Of a stretch of 64,000 bases of DNA, positions 1 to 7,783 are shown piece by piece. Position 1 is the stretch's first letter; each line of letters opens with the position of its first letter. Both the position numbers and the translations under genes were made by a program. The notes below the pieces were generated by a model, which saw only the letters and a program-made list of their open reading frames with translations, was not told the DNA's origin and searched no databases. Source of the stretch: Phycisphaerales bacterium (GTDB lineage Bacteria; Planctomycetota; Phycisphaerae; Phycisphaerales; UBA1924). Location of the stretch: contig JADLCM010000016.1 of assembly GCA_020847175.1 (NCBI GenBank), positions 1-64,000 of the forward strand, read 5' to 3'.

Positions 1-1
1 G

Positions 2-358
2 GAATGGGCGATGACCTTCCCGCAGTTCGCCGTGAGCCGGTGGATCGGGCACAGCATCACCATCAGCGGCAAGCACTACGCCAACGCTGTGCCAGATGAA
101 CTCTTTGAGCGTGCCGCCAATACGCCCGCGACCTGCGCGCAGCGCCAGGCGCAGCGGAAGGCGTCGGATGGGGCCGGAAACGAGCAGAAACAGAGGAATG
201 GCGCGGATCGCGCTGAAGCGCGGAACTCCGCAGATTTCCGGGACTTGCAGCTCGTTTCCGCAAGCCCCGGAGTTTCGGAAGAATGGAGCCGGGGGGAATC
301 GAACCCCCGTCCCGTCACAGCCGGATGGACGCCTCTACGCGTGTGTTCGATGATTTGA
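2..358 (+). CDS. Tyrosine recombinase (phage-type integrase), C-terminal fragment
   Basis: Only the C-terminal end lies in the window; the frame is open at the left edge. The segment reads FPQFAVSRWIGHS followed by SGKHYANAVPDELFERAA. This matches the end of the catalytic domain of planctomycete and phage tyrosine recombinases: a GHS box holding the second catalytic histidine and an HY box holding the nucleophilic tyrosine. The HxxR box and the first arginine would lie outside. After the tyrosine the frame runs on through about 75 residues without clear family similarity. Its last 25 codons are antisense to the tmRNA 3' end, so the SRGESNPRP tail is translated attachment-site DNA. The gene points at the 3' end of ssrA, as expected of an integrase beside its own att site. 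Whether the stop at 356-358 is the native one is uncertain. Confidence 0.8.
   Translation, partial: EWAMTFPQFAVSRWIGHSITISGKHYANAVPDELFERAANTPATCAQRQAQRKASDGAGNEQKQRNGADRAEARNSADFRDLQLVSASPGVSEEWSRGESNPRPVTAGWTPLRVCSMI
284..325. other. Candidate attachment site at the tmRNA 3' end
   Basis: The T-arm and acceptor end of the tmRNA gene are the usual crossover site for ssrA-targeting integrases, and an integrase gene reads directly into this segment. The second copy that would define the core lies outside the window, so the exact limits are inferred and not seen. Confidence 0.4.
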
Positions 359-511
359 TCTCGGCGTCTTGGCGGGCACCGACACCCTCCGCCACGCCCA
401 GCCCCCGGAAGTTCTCGCCTGGGGCCCCCGCGGGCGGCAGGCCCCAGACCAGCCCGGTGTCTTCGATCCCCGCCCCACCGGGCGTCGGACGGGGATCGTG
501 CCTCCTGAACT

Positions 512-556
512 TCAGGCGGCGAGAGCGTAATTGCTGTTGGCAATTAATGTTTTTGC
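512..556 (-). other. tmRNA proteolysis tag reading frame
   Basis: Read from the GCA at 556, the frame encodes AKTLIANSNYALAA and then TGA. The C-terminal YALAA is the usual degron recognised by ClpXP-type proteases. At 14 residues the tag is longer than the typical 10-11. The resume codon is inferred from the alanine convention, so the N-terminal two or three residues could shift. Confidence 0.8.
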
Positions 557-690
557 GTGCTTTTATCGCGGACCGCACGCCCCTCGACGCGCCACATCCA
601 CCCTCAACTGTCCGGTCGATACCGATCGGCCCCAGGTTGCCAAGGTCGCGAGCCGTCCCGCACGCATCGCGGCGGTCAGGTCGCATCGGC

Positions 691-696
691 ATTGTA
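691..696 (-). promoter_or_regulatory. Candidate -10 box for ssrA
   Basis: TACAAT on the minus strand lies 57 nt before the mature tmRNA 5' end, so a short precursor leader would have to be trimmed. No convincing -35 element is seen. Confidence 0.35.
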
Positions 697-770
697 GCGC
701 CCGGCGCACGGTCGAATCAGCGAGCAGTTCGGCATCCACTCCCCGGCGGACGCCACTACCCTCCCTTGTG

Positions 771-1652
771 ATGGATAATGTGCCCGCCAGCGAGACGGCT
801 CCAGGCCCGCCGCCGATGCCGCGGCCCGTGCCCGGGCCGCGCTGGCACAGCTCCCCTGCACGACTCGCCAGCGCCTACCGGCGCGCCCTCCCCGACTTCC
901 TCATCATCGGCGCCATGAAGGGCGGCACGACGAGCCTGTACGACCTCCTCCGCACCCACCCGAACGTGCTGGGGGCCTATCGCAAGGAGATCCATTTCTT
1001 TGACCTCCCGGCCCGGTACGCCAAGGGAGAAGGGTTTTACCGCTCGTTCTTCCCGACCCGCCTCGAACTCGAGCGAGCGGCGCTCGCGTGCGCCGGGCCG
1101 GCGCTGACCGGCGAGGCCAGCCCTTTCTACATCTACCACCCGCACGCCCCGGGCCGCGCCTTTTCTCTCCTGCCCCACGCGCGGCTCATCGCCCTGCTCC
1201 GAGACCCCATCGACCGCGCGTTCTCGCACTACAGGCACGCCCGGCGCGCCGGATGGGAGTCGCGCTCCTTCGAGGAGGCGGTCGACGATGAACTTTCAGT
1301 CCTCGGCGAGTCATACCGCTCGCTGGAGGCCGATCCGCACCTTGATCTGCCGGATCACCAGCGCACCGAGTACCTGCACCGGGGCCAGTACGCCGAGCAA
1401 CTTGAGCGCTGGGCCAGGGTGTACCCGCGCGACCAGATTCTGGTGCTGCGGAGCGAGTCATTCTTTGCTGACCCCGTGCGCACGCTGCACCGGGTCGAGG
1501 CGTTCCTGCATCTCCCGGCGCACACGCCGCATCGTGTTTCCCCTTCCAACGTCGGCGGCCACGCGGGCGCAATCGCGCCCGGCCTTCGAGCCCGGCTCGA
1601 GGATCACTTCAGCCCGTGGGCTGATCGCCTCCGCGCTTGGGTCGATGCGTGA
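771..1652 (+). CDS. PAPS-dependent sulfotransferase
   Basis: The protein would transfer a sulfuryl group from PAPS to a sugar, lipid or peptide acceptor; the acceptor cannot be read from the sequence. IGAMKGGTTSLYDLL near residue 45 is the 5'-phosphosulfate-binding loop with its lysine and TT pair. LLRDPIDRAFSHYRH is the 3'-phosphate-binding motif with the RDP and the downstream serine. The overall pattern resembles the heparan-sulfate N-sulfotransferase type. The frame is open from 531, but that would overlap the tmRNA gene. The ATG at 771 (293 aa) is preferred. A TACCCT box lies 8 nt upstream and there is no Shine-Dalgarno sequence, so it may be leaderless. No signal peptide is seen. Confidence 0.85.
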   Translation: MDNVPASETAPGPPPMPRPVPGPRWHSSPARLASAYRRALPDFLIIGAMKGGTTSLYDLLRTHPNVLGAYRKEIHFFDLPARYAKGEGFYRSFFPTRLELERAALACAGPALTGEASPFYIYHPHAPGRAFSLLPHARLIALLRDPIDRAFSHYRHARRAGWESRSFEEAVDDELSVLGESYRSLEADPHLDLPDHQRTEYLHRGQYAEQLERWARVYPRDQILVLRSESFFADPVRTLHRVEAFLHLPAHTPHRVSPSNVGGHAGAIAPGLRARLEDHFSPWADRLRAWVDA

Positions 1653-1701
1653 TGCACCGCATACCAAACACTATACGAACAAGTTATTCCATGTCTCGCG
1701 A

Positions 1702-1729
1702 TTGTCCCCCCGCACCCGTCCGGTATATT
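1702..1729 (+). promoter_or_regulatory. Promoter of the lysyl-oxidase-like gene
   Basis: TTGTCC (1702-1707), a 16-bp spacer, then TATATT (1724-1729) gives a good sigma70-type promoter. Predicted transcription starts near 1736, leaving a leader of about 60 nt with a GGGGAAG ribosome site before the ATG at 1798. Confidence 0.6.
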
Positions 1730-1797
1730 GAGCCGTAGCGGTCTCCGCGACCCGAGCGTGGGGCCCGGGTGCGCCATTCAACTCTCCAGGGGAAGAC

Positions 1798-3456
1798 ATG
1801 AAATCATTGAAACGTGGGGTCGTGGCCGGCGCACTCGTCGGCATCTGCGGCATGGCGTGCGGCCAGGCGACGCTCCTGCCCGACATCATCGTGACCGAAG
1901 ACCAGCTCTTCGACAACGTCATCGAGAACGTGGGCGGCCAGCGCTACCTGCGGCTCTCGAACGGCACCGCAAACCAGGGTGCGGGCAAGCTCTACCTCTA
2001 CGGGGGGCAATCGCACCCCGACGGCACTCAAGACGTCATCCAGCGCATGTACGACACCGCGGGCGGGTTCACCGAACGCATCGCGGGCCAGTTCATATAC
2101 CACCCCGGGCACGGGCACATTCACGTCGAAGATTGGTGCGAGTACCGACTTCGCGAGGTGACCGCTGGCGGCGGCGTCGGCGAAATCATCGCCCGCGGCG
2201 CCAAGACCTCCTTCTGCATCCTGGACCTCGCGGTCTACGACTCCTCGCTCCCCGGTTTCCCGCCGGGCGGGCAGTTCCGTTCGTGCGGCACCACCATCCA
2301 GGGCCTCTCCGTGGGTTGGATGGACATTTACGGTCGCGGCCTCGAAGGTCAGTACATCAACATCACCAACGTCGCGGATGGGCAGTACTGGCTTGAGTCG
2401 TACGTCGATCCCAACGACAGCATGCTCGAAGAGGACGAGACCAACAACGCCACCCGCATTCTCGTCACCATCGGCGGCGGCACCGGCCCCATCGATCCCG
2501 ACGCCTACGAAGAGAACGATTCCCAATCCGGAGTGGATGCCCGCACCGTCGGCGCGGCCAATAGCCCGAACCTCGGCCCCACGGGCCCCCTCACCGTCAT
2601 CCCTGCCCTGACTATCGATGCGCCCGGCGACAATGACTGGTTCAAGTTCTACCTCCCCGCCCAGGGCGTTTCGGGCGATGTCGTCCGCATCGACTTCGAG
2701 CACGACTTCGGCGATGTGGACATGCGCCTCCGCAACGCGGCAGGCACCCAGGTCGCGTCCTCAACCGGCACCGTCGACTTCGAGCAGATTTCCATGAGCG
2801 GCCGCCCGGCAGGGTGGTACTACATCGAGGTCTACGGCTACAGCGGCGCAACCCACCCCGGCTACGCCCTGACCATTAATCCCTCGGTGAACGCGACGCC
2901 ATCAGTCACGGTCGACACGCCTCCGGCGGGCGACACCCAGCGCATCCACGGCACCGAAACCTACCAGGTCGATTTCTCCGCGAACGATGTCAACGGCAAC
3001 CTCACGTGGGTGACGGTCTGGGTCAACGACACCCCGACGCTCGACGGCACCGAGATTCTGCTCCCCTCATCCGTCAACACCCCCGGCTCCACCGGCTTCT
3101 ACGTCATCAACTCCGCGGAACTCGACCCGGGCACCTACTGGGTCTATGCCCAGGTGACCGACGGCGGCTCCAGCTCCGGTGACTGGTCCCAGGGAACGAT
3201 CACATTCGTCGATGAGCGCTGCGACGCCGACTACTCCGGGTCCAGCGACCCCAACGATCCCAACTACGGCGTGCCCGACGGCACCGCCGACAGCGCCGAC
3301 TTCTTCTTCTTCCTCGACCAGTTCTCCGCCGGCAACCTGCTGGTGGACGTGAGCACCAGCGCAGACCCCAACGACCCCGGCTACGGCGTGCCCGACGGCA
3401 TGCTCGACTCCGCCGACTTCTTCTTCTTCCTCGATCGCTTCATCGAAGGCTGCTGA
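1798..3456 (+). CDS. Secreted lysyl-oxidase-like protein with PPC and dockerin-like repeats
   Basis: The 552-residue protein begins with a Sec signal peptide (cleavage near CGQA, residue 23). Residues about 30-230 form a lysyl-oxidase-like domain. The motif at 102-109, H-P-G-H-G-H-I-H, has the same H-x2-H-x-H-x-H spacing as the copper site of animal lysyl oxidase, followed by SFCILD and the CGTTIQGLSVGWMDIY region. I could not locate the quinone-forming Lys/Tyr pair with certainty, so oxidase activity is not proven. Residues about 236-345 (EENDS, DNDWFKFYL) are a bacterial pre-peptidase C-terminal domain, then comes an Ig-like segment. The C-terminus carries two DPNDP-YGVPDG-DSADFFFFLD repeats, the dockerin-like form found in Phycisphaerales secreted proteins. 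It is a stand-alone gene with its own promoter and terminator. Confidence 0.88.
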   Translation: MKSLKRGVVAGALVGICGMACGQATLLPDIIVTEDQLFDNVIENVGGQRYLRLSNGTANQGAGKLYLYGGQSHPDGTQDVIQRMYDTAGGFTERIAGQFIYHPGHGHIHVEDWCEYRLREVTAGGGVGEIIARGAKTSFCILDLAVYDSSLPGFPPGGQFRSCGTTIQGLSVGWMDIYGRGLEGQYINITNVADGQYWLESYVDPNDSMLEEDETNNATRILVTIGGGTGPIDPDAYEENDSQSGVDARTVGAANSPNLGPTGPLTVIPALTIDAPGDNDWFKFYLPAQGVSGDVVRIDFEHDFGDVDMRLRNAAGTQVASSTGTVDFEQISMSGRPAGWYYIEVYGYSGATHPGYALTINPSVNATPSVTVDTPPAGDTQRIHGTETYQVDFSANDVNGNLTWVTVWVNDTPTLDGTEILLPSSVNTPGSTGFYVINSAELDPGTYWVYAQVTDGGSSSGDWSQGTITFVDERCDADYSGSSDPNDPNYGVPDGTADSADFFFFLDQFSAGNLLVDVSTSADPNDPGYGVPDGMLDSADFFFFLDRFIEGC

Positions 3457-3464
3457 GCATCTCC

Positions 3465-3490
3465 GGCGCCGCACCGTCGGGCGCGGCGCC
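3465..3490 (+). terminator. Hairpin after the lysyl-oxidase-like gene
   Basis: A perfect 8-bp stem, GGCGCCGC / GCGGCGCC, with a 10-nt loop begins 8 nt after the stop codon. Only a short T-containing tail (GATTTCCC) follows, so it may terminate weakly or protect the 3' end. Confidence 0.5.
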
Positions 3491-3629
3491 GATTTCCCGA
3501 GTTGTTCGGGCGCGCGGGCCCGCCGCCCCGCGCTCGATCTCCGTGACTTTCAGCGCCGGGGCCGCGCGTGGGGCGGCTCTGGCGTTGTTTTTGGCGCCAT
3601 CTCACGTCCTGAAATGGTGCGCTGATGCT

Positions 3630-5849
3630 TCACCGAGTCGGCGGCCCGGCCCGGTCGCCCGTCGCCGACCTCTCCGCGCCCGCGCGGTTCAGCGTTCGCA
3701 ACCTCTCCAGGAGCACGCTTAGTTCGGCCTCCTCTCGCTCGGTGAGGGGCCGTCGTCCGAAGCGCAGGGTGTAGTACATCCGGGCCAGGGGTGAGGCAAC
3801 ACTCCCGAGCGCCGGATCGGCATCAGCGAGTGCGCCGGCGTGAGCCCCGACGGGGCGCCACTCGGGCTTGGCCTGCCGGCGCGCCCGCATCGTGTCGATG
3901 AGCTCGTCATAGAAGCCGGCCTTCGTGGCCAGCGCCTCCAGCGCCGGGTCCCCCCGTGCCCAGTCCTGCGTGCGCCGGGCACGCCGCGCCGGGCGCCCTC
4001 TCCGGGCCAGGATCAGCCCCAGCCGCCCCACCATGTACGCCCCCGCGAAGACCACCACGCCCGAAAGGAGCGCGCCGAAGACCCGGCGGGCCTGCCGCGC
4101 CCGGGCGCGGAGCGCATCGCCCGAGATCGCATCGCGCGGTCCGGCTTCTCGCCCGATGATGCGGCTCCGGTCGGCCTCGTCAAAGCTCACGATCGACGTG
4201 ATCCAGAGGTACTCGAGTGACTCGAAGAACCGTCCGACCCGCGCCGCCAGCGAGGGCCGGCGCAGATGAATCTCGCGCAGGTCGCCGGGAGGGGTCGGGT
4301 CGTACTCGCGCCACACGTTCTCGCTGATCTCCGCCTCGACCCACGCGTGCGCGTGGCTCTGCCGCACAACGTACGTGTTCGTCTGCGCGTTCCATTCCGC
4401 GAGCACGTACCCCGTCACCACCCGGGCCGGAATGCCCGCCGAACGGCACATGGCCGTCATTGCCGAGGCGAAATACTCGCAGTGCCCGGTGCGGTTGGAT
4501 TCCTCCACGAACCACTCGATCGGATCCTCGTTCGCGGGCGCCCGCCGCATCTCCAGGCTGTACGCGAAGTTTGACCGGAGAAAGTTCTCGATCGCCCGCG
4601 CCGCCTCGGCGTCACGCGTCCGGGGCCGAAGCTCCGGGCCGGCCTCGATGCCCGCCTGTGTCAGCACCGTTCGGGCCAGCTCCTCGATCGCCCGCGACGG
4701 GAACCCGACCCGGTCACGCGGCGCGCTCACATCCCCCCGGGGCGTGTGCACGCCCATCTCCGAAGTCACCCGGTAGCGGAACCGCCCCGGCGGCAGCGTC
4801 ACCTCCATGGTCGAAGTGCCGGAGTCGATGCTGATCGGCGTCTCCTCGGTGAGCGTCACTGCGTACGGGCGCCAGAGGGCGAAGAGGTATGTGTCCTCGC
4901 TGGGCACGGCCCGGAGCGTCACCGTCTGCGTCACCACCTGGCCTTCTTCGGCGGGGCCCGCGAAACGAAGTTCAAGGTTCGCCGGGTGCCGCTGGCTCGT
5001 CCTCCGCTCGCGCGGACCCGGGCGCCACTCTCCGCTGTGGTACTCGTCCAGCACCGCCCCTCGCATGTAGAAGATCTCGCTCGGCCCGCCGATCAGCCGG
5101 TTCTCGGCGTCGCGCAGTTCCACGTCCATCGTCACCGCCGATGACTGCGAAATGATCCCCGCTTCGCCCAGCCGCACACGGTCGCTGAACCCCGTAACCG
5201 AGCCCTGGTACCGGCCCACACGCATGAAAAAGTCCCGCCCGAGGCCGCGCGGCACGATCACGAAGACCGCCGAGGCCACCCCGGCGCTCAGCGCCAGGCA
5301 CGCGAGGCTCAGGGCAACCAGGCTCCGCCGGCTCCCGCCACCGGGTGGCTCCGAGATCGCGACGTGCGGGCCCACCGAGCCGCGGACGACGATCTCGTGC
5401 GCCGTGTAGAACTGAAACGTCACGACCGTCCAGGCAAGCAGGGGCACGTAGAGCGCCAGCACCGCGCCCACCACGAGCCGCGGGCTCAGCAGCGTCGCCG
5501 CCACCCCCATGAAGCCCAGCAGCACCAGCATCTGCGCGAAGTCGCGCGACCGGCGCGTGTCAAAGAACTTGATGACCAGCACCACCAGCGTGAGGCGGCA
5601 GAAGGCCGAGACATCCACCCGGCCCTCCAGGGCCAGGCTGCCCGCCCACGCGACCACCCCCAGGACCAGCGCCAGCCCCACACCCTTGGGCAGGCTCCTC
5701 GCCCCGGCCCGCCCGGTGATCGCGGAGCCGATGCACACGAGCGGCGCGGCCAGCATGAACATGCCCCACGATTCATCGGCGAGGGCATAGAGCAGCGCCC
5801 CCAGCAGCGTGAGCACCAGCACCAGCCTCGGAAGGGCCGCGCCTCTCAC
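3630..5849 (-). CDS. TgpA-type transmembrane transglutaminase-like protein
   Basis: The protein has an N-terminal block of about six hydrophobic segments, an extracytoplasmic transglutaminase-like domain and another membrane segment near GALLSGVVVFAGAYMVG. The catalytic triad is visible: Cys in TGHCEYFASAM, His in SHAHAWVE and Asp in YDPTPP. This is the DUF3488/TgpA arrangement, an envelope protein that works with DUF58 and MoxR proteins. The start is taken as the GTG at 5849, whose GTGA overlaps the stop of the upstream DUF58 gene and implies translational coupling; the frame is open back to an ATG at 5900. That gives 739 aa. No MoxR ATPase gene adjoins the pair, which is unusual. Confidence 0.88.
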   Translation of the reverse strand: MRGAALPRLVLVLTLLGALLYALADESWGMFMLAAPLVCIGSAITGRAGARSLPKGVGLALVLGVVAWAGSLALEGRVDVSAFCRLTLVVLVIKFFDTRRSRDFAQMLVLLGFMGVAATLLSPRLVVGAVLALYVPLLAWTVVTFQFYTAHEIVVRGSVGPHVAISEPPGGGSRRSLVALSLACLALSAGVASAVFVIVPRGLGRDFFMRVGRYQGSVTGFSDRVRLGEAGIISQSSAVTMDVELRDAENRLIGGPSEIFYMRGAVLDEYHSGEWRPGPRERRTSQRHPANLELRFAGPAEEGQVVTQTVTLRAVPSEDTYLFALWRPYAVTLTEETPISIDSGTSTMEVTLPPGRFRYRVTSEMGVHTPRGDVSAPRDRVGFPSRAIEELARTVLTQAGIEAGPELRPRTRDAEAARAIENFLRSNFAYSLEMRRAPANEDPIEWFVEESNRTGHCEYFASAMTAMCRSAGIPARVVTGYVLAEWNAQTNTYVVRQSHAHAWVEAEISENVWREYDPTPPGDLREIHLRRPSLAARVGRFFESLEYLWITSIVSFDEADRSRIIGREAGPRDAISGDALRARARQARRVFGALLSGVVVFAGAYMVGRLGLILARRGRPARRARRTQDWARGDPALEALATKAGFYDELIDTMRARRQAKPEWRPVGAHAGALADADPALGSVASPLARMYYTLRFGRRPLTEREEAELSVLLERLRTLNRAGAERSATGDRAGPPTR

Positions 5850-7099
5850 GACGCACCCTTTCGCAGGATCGCCGGGACGGACGCCGGATCGGCGCACCAC
5901 GCCCCGAAATCCCGCACGTCGATGCGCATCCGAGACCCCGGCAGACCCGCAGGGGCCGCCCCTCCCACGTGGATCTCCACCATCGCCTCGTCACGCCGGA
6001 ACGCGCGCGGCAGCGAACGGGGCTCGTTGGGTTCCGTCGCGAACGCACCCAGCGCATCCAGAATGGCCCGGCTCTGCCCCGCACCTTCGCGCGGCGGAAG
6101 CACCGTGCCGGTGTGCGTCACGCACAGCCCCACGCTGAGCCCCCGGTCGGCGGCCTGGCGCGCCAGCTCCCCCGCGCAGGCGATCGCCAGTTCCGGCTCG
6201 TTCCATTCAGACGACTCGCCCGGACCCTGCCCGGACGCGGGAGAGAGGTTGAGCGTGATCCACAGGCGCGACCCTGCGGGTTCCGCGCGCTGGCGGACGA
6301 GCACCGCCTGCCCCCGCGCCGTGGAGCGCCACGCAATGTCCTTGATGGCATCGCCCTCCCGGTATTCCCGCACCCCGAAGACATCCTCGCCCCCGAACGC
6401 CCCGCGCCGGGCCTGCAGGTTCTGGCGTGCCCCTCGCGCCGCCTGGTCGATGAGCATCGGGCGCACCGGCACGCGCGACGGCCAGGCCAGCACCCGCGCG
6501 GCGACCGAGAACACCACGGTCTTGCGCATGAGGCCGAACGGAAACGTCGTCGTCAGCGTCATCTCTTCAATGTCGATCCAGCCCCGCCGCAGAGGAAGCC
6601 AGCTCGTCTCGATCGTGACGAGCGTTCGAGGACCAAGGTGCCCGACCAGTGCCGGCGATACCCGGTAGGCGAGTTCCGCGCGCGGCTCGCCCTTCCGCCG
6701 CCGGCGCGCGGAATCTTCGAGAACCACGCAGAATGCGGGCATGATGGCGCTCACGTTCGCGACCTCGTAGCGGATCACGCCCGGTTCTCCGGCCGCGCAC
6801 GCGCCGGGTTGACGCCGCTTCACCCGAAGACCCATGAGCGACGCCCCGCTCACAAGCCCCGAGGTGACCAGCCCCCCGAGCCCGAGCCCGAAGGCCAGGA
6901 AAAGCAGGTTGTTCTGCGCGTTGACCGCGCCGAGGGCCAGAAAGACACAGGTCATCACGTACAGCACCCCGGCGGCGCCCCAGCGCTGACGCCGGGCGGT
7001 GTGCCTCGTGAACCCGTCGCGAAGCCGCGATCGGCGCCCGCGGACTGCCCCGGCGCGTGACGCGCCCGCGGCGCGTGTGTCGTGAACGGCTGTGGTCAA
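5846..7099 (-). CDS. DUF58 domain membrane protein
   Basis: The 417-residue protein has two hydrophobic segments near residues 43-85 (GVLYVMTCVFLALGAV and LLFLAFGLGLGGLVTSG). A soluble part carries the DUF58 signature VREYREGDAIKDIAWRSTAR, followed by LVRQRAEPAGSRLWITLNL, which resembles the start of a von Willebrand A-type fold. DUF58 proteins usually lie between a MoxR AAA+ ATPase and a TgpA-type transglutaminase and are linked to envelope or metal-insertion functions. The downstream gene overlaps by four bases, so the two form one operon. The start at 7099 is divergent from the EamA gene. Confidence 0.85.
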   Translation of the reverse strand: MTTAVHDTRAAGASRAGAVRGRRSRLRDGFTRHTARRQRWGAAGVLYVMTCVFLALGAVNAQNNLLFLAFGLGLGGLVTSGLVSGASLMGLRVKRRQPGACAAGEPGVIRYEVANVSAIMPAFCVVLEDSARRRRKGEPRAELAYRVSPALVGHLGPRTLVTIETSWLPLRRGWIDIEEMTLTTTFPFGLMRKTVVFSVAARVLAWPSRVPVRPMLIDQAARGARQNLQARRGAFGGEDVFGVREYREGDAIKDIAWRSTARGQAVLVRQRAEPAGSRLWITLNLSPASGQGPGESSEWNEPELAIACAGELARQAADRGLSVGLCVTHTGTVLPPREGAGQSRAILDALGAFATEPNEPRSLPRAFRRDEAMVEIHVGGAAPAGLPGSRMRIDVRDFGAWCADPASVPAILRKGAS

Positions 7100-7201
7100 C
7101 GGCGCATCCCTCGCGGCCCCGGCAGCATATCCGCCGCCTGCCCCGGAAAGTTGCCGCGGACTTCAGCGAACGGCCGGGCCGGGCCTGCTCGTCCCGGCCC
7201 G

Positions 7202-7207
7202 TACAAT
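7202..7207 (+). promoter_or_regulatory. -10 box giving a leaderless start
   Basis: TACAAT is followed by six bases and then the ATG at 7214. Transcription would begin on or next to the start codon. No Shine-Dalgarno sequence is present. Confidence 0.5.
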
Positions 7208-7213
7208 CCGCCC

Positions 7214-7723
7214 ATGAAAGCGATTCTCCTCGCGCTCGGGGCCGGCCTGTGCTGGGGCATTGGCGAGGTCTTCACCCGCAGCGTCCTGCACTCCGGCAAG
7301 GTCGGGCCCATCACCGCGATCACGATCCGCTCCACCGTGGCCCTGCCCGTACTCTGGATTGCCTACCTCATCGCCATGTACGGCGCCAGGAGCGAGCCCG
7401 CCCAGTGGTGGCAGGTTGACCGCTCGATCCTGCTCAAACTGATTCTCGGCTCGGGCCTCATTGCCGGAGCCGCCGCCATGATCCTCTTCTATGCCGCCCT
7501 GAGCGTGGGCGAGGTGTCCGTCGTCAAGCCCGTCGCCTTCGCCACGGCACCCGCCTTGGCGGTGTTGCTCGGGTGGCTGGTGCTCGGCGAGCGCCTGACC
7601 CTCACCAAGGGCCTCGGCGTGGGCCTCATTCTCTCCGGAGTCGTCGTGCTCACCACCGGCGGAAAGGCCGGGCCGAAGGCAGAACCTGCGGAGAACGCAG
7701 AACACGGCTCAGCCGGTCCCTGA
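7214..7723 (+). CDS. EamA-family small-molecule transporter, single repeat
   Basis: The 169-residue protein has five hydrophobic segments and one EamA unit, with the typical ending ALAVLLGWLVLGERLTLTKGLGVGLILSGVVVL. Most DMT-superfamily exporters have two such units and ten helices. A single-unit protein would need to dimerise, as short EmrE-like transporters do. The charged tail after TTGGKAGPKAEPAENAE is cytoplasmic-like. The substrate is unknown. The start at 7214 is chosen because of the -10 box just upstream and because an upstream start would add an arginine-rich, non-membrane extension. Confidence 0.75.
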   Translation: MKAILLALGAGLCWGIGEVFTRSVLHSGKVGPITAITIRSTVALPVLWIAYLIAMYGARSEPAQWWQVDRSILLKLILGSGLIAGAAAMILFYAALSVGEVSVVKPVAFATAPALAVLLGWLVLGERLTLTKGLGVGLILSGVVVLTTGGKAGPKAEPAENAEHGSAGP

Positions 7724-7728
7724 CCGGC
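7712..7728. terminator. Hairpin overlapping the EamA stop codon
   Basis: GCCGGT-CCCTG-ACCGGC is a perfect 6-bp stem that includes the TGA stop. It lies between two convergent genes and has no T-run on either side. Confidence 0.3.
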
Positions 7729-7783
7729 CCGCCGCACCCGAATCCGTTCACCTCATCGCTGTGTCGCCCGCCCTCGGGTCCGC

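Larger units (their letters stand above)
284..633 (-). ncRNA. ssrA: Transfer-messenger RNA (tmRNA)
   Basis: This RNA rescues stalled ribosomes and tags the unfinished peptide for proteolysis. On the minus strand the 5' end at 633 begins GGGGCCG and continues with GGTATCGACCGG, the conserved D-loop-like block. The 3' end at 284 is a T-arm (GGTTCGATTCC) followed by CGGCTCC-A. GGGGCCG and CGGCTCC form the acceptor stem, with one G-T pair. CCA is not encoded. A tag reading frame with the typical YALAA-stop ending lies at 556-512. The total length of about 350 nt is normal for a one-piece tmRNA. ClpP, encoded at 13.4-14.7 kb, is a likely consumer of tagged proteins. Confidence 0.94.

Noticed and set aside
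284..358. SRGESNPRP tail of the integrase as a real protein domain
   Set aside because: It is the antisense of the tmRNA 3' end and appears in many predicted integrases for that reason.
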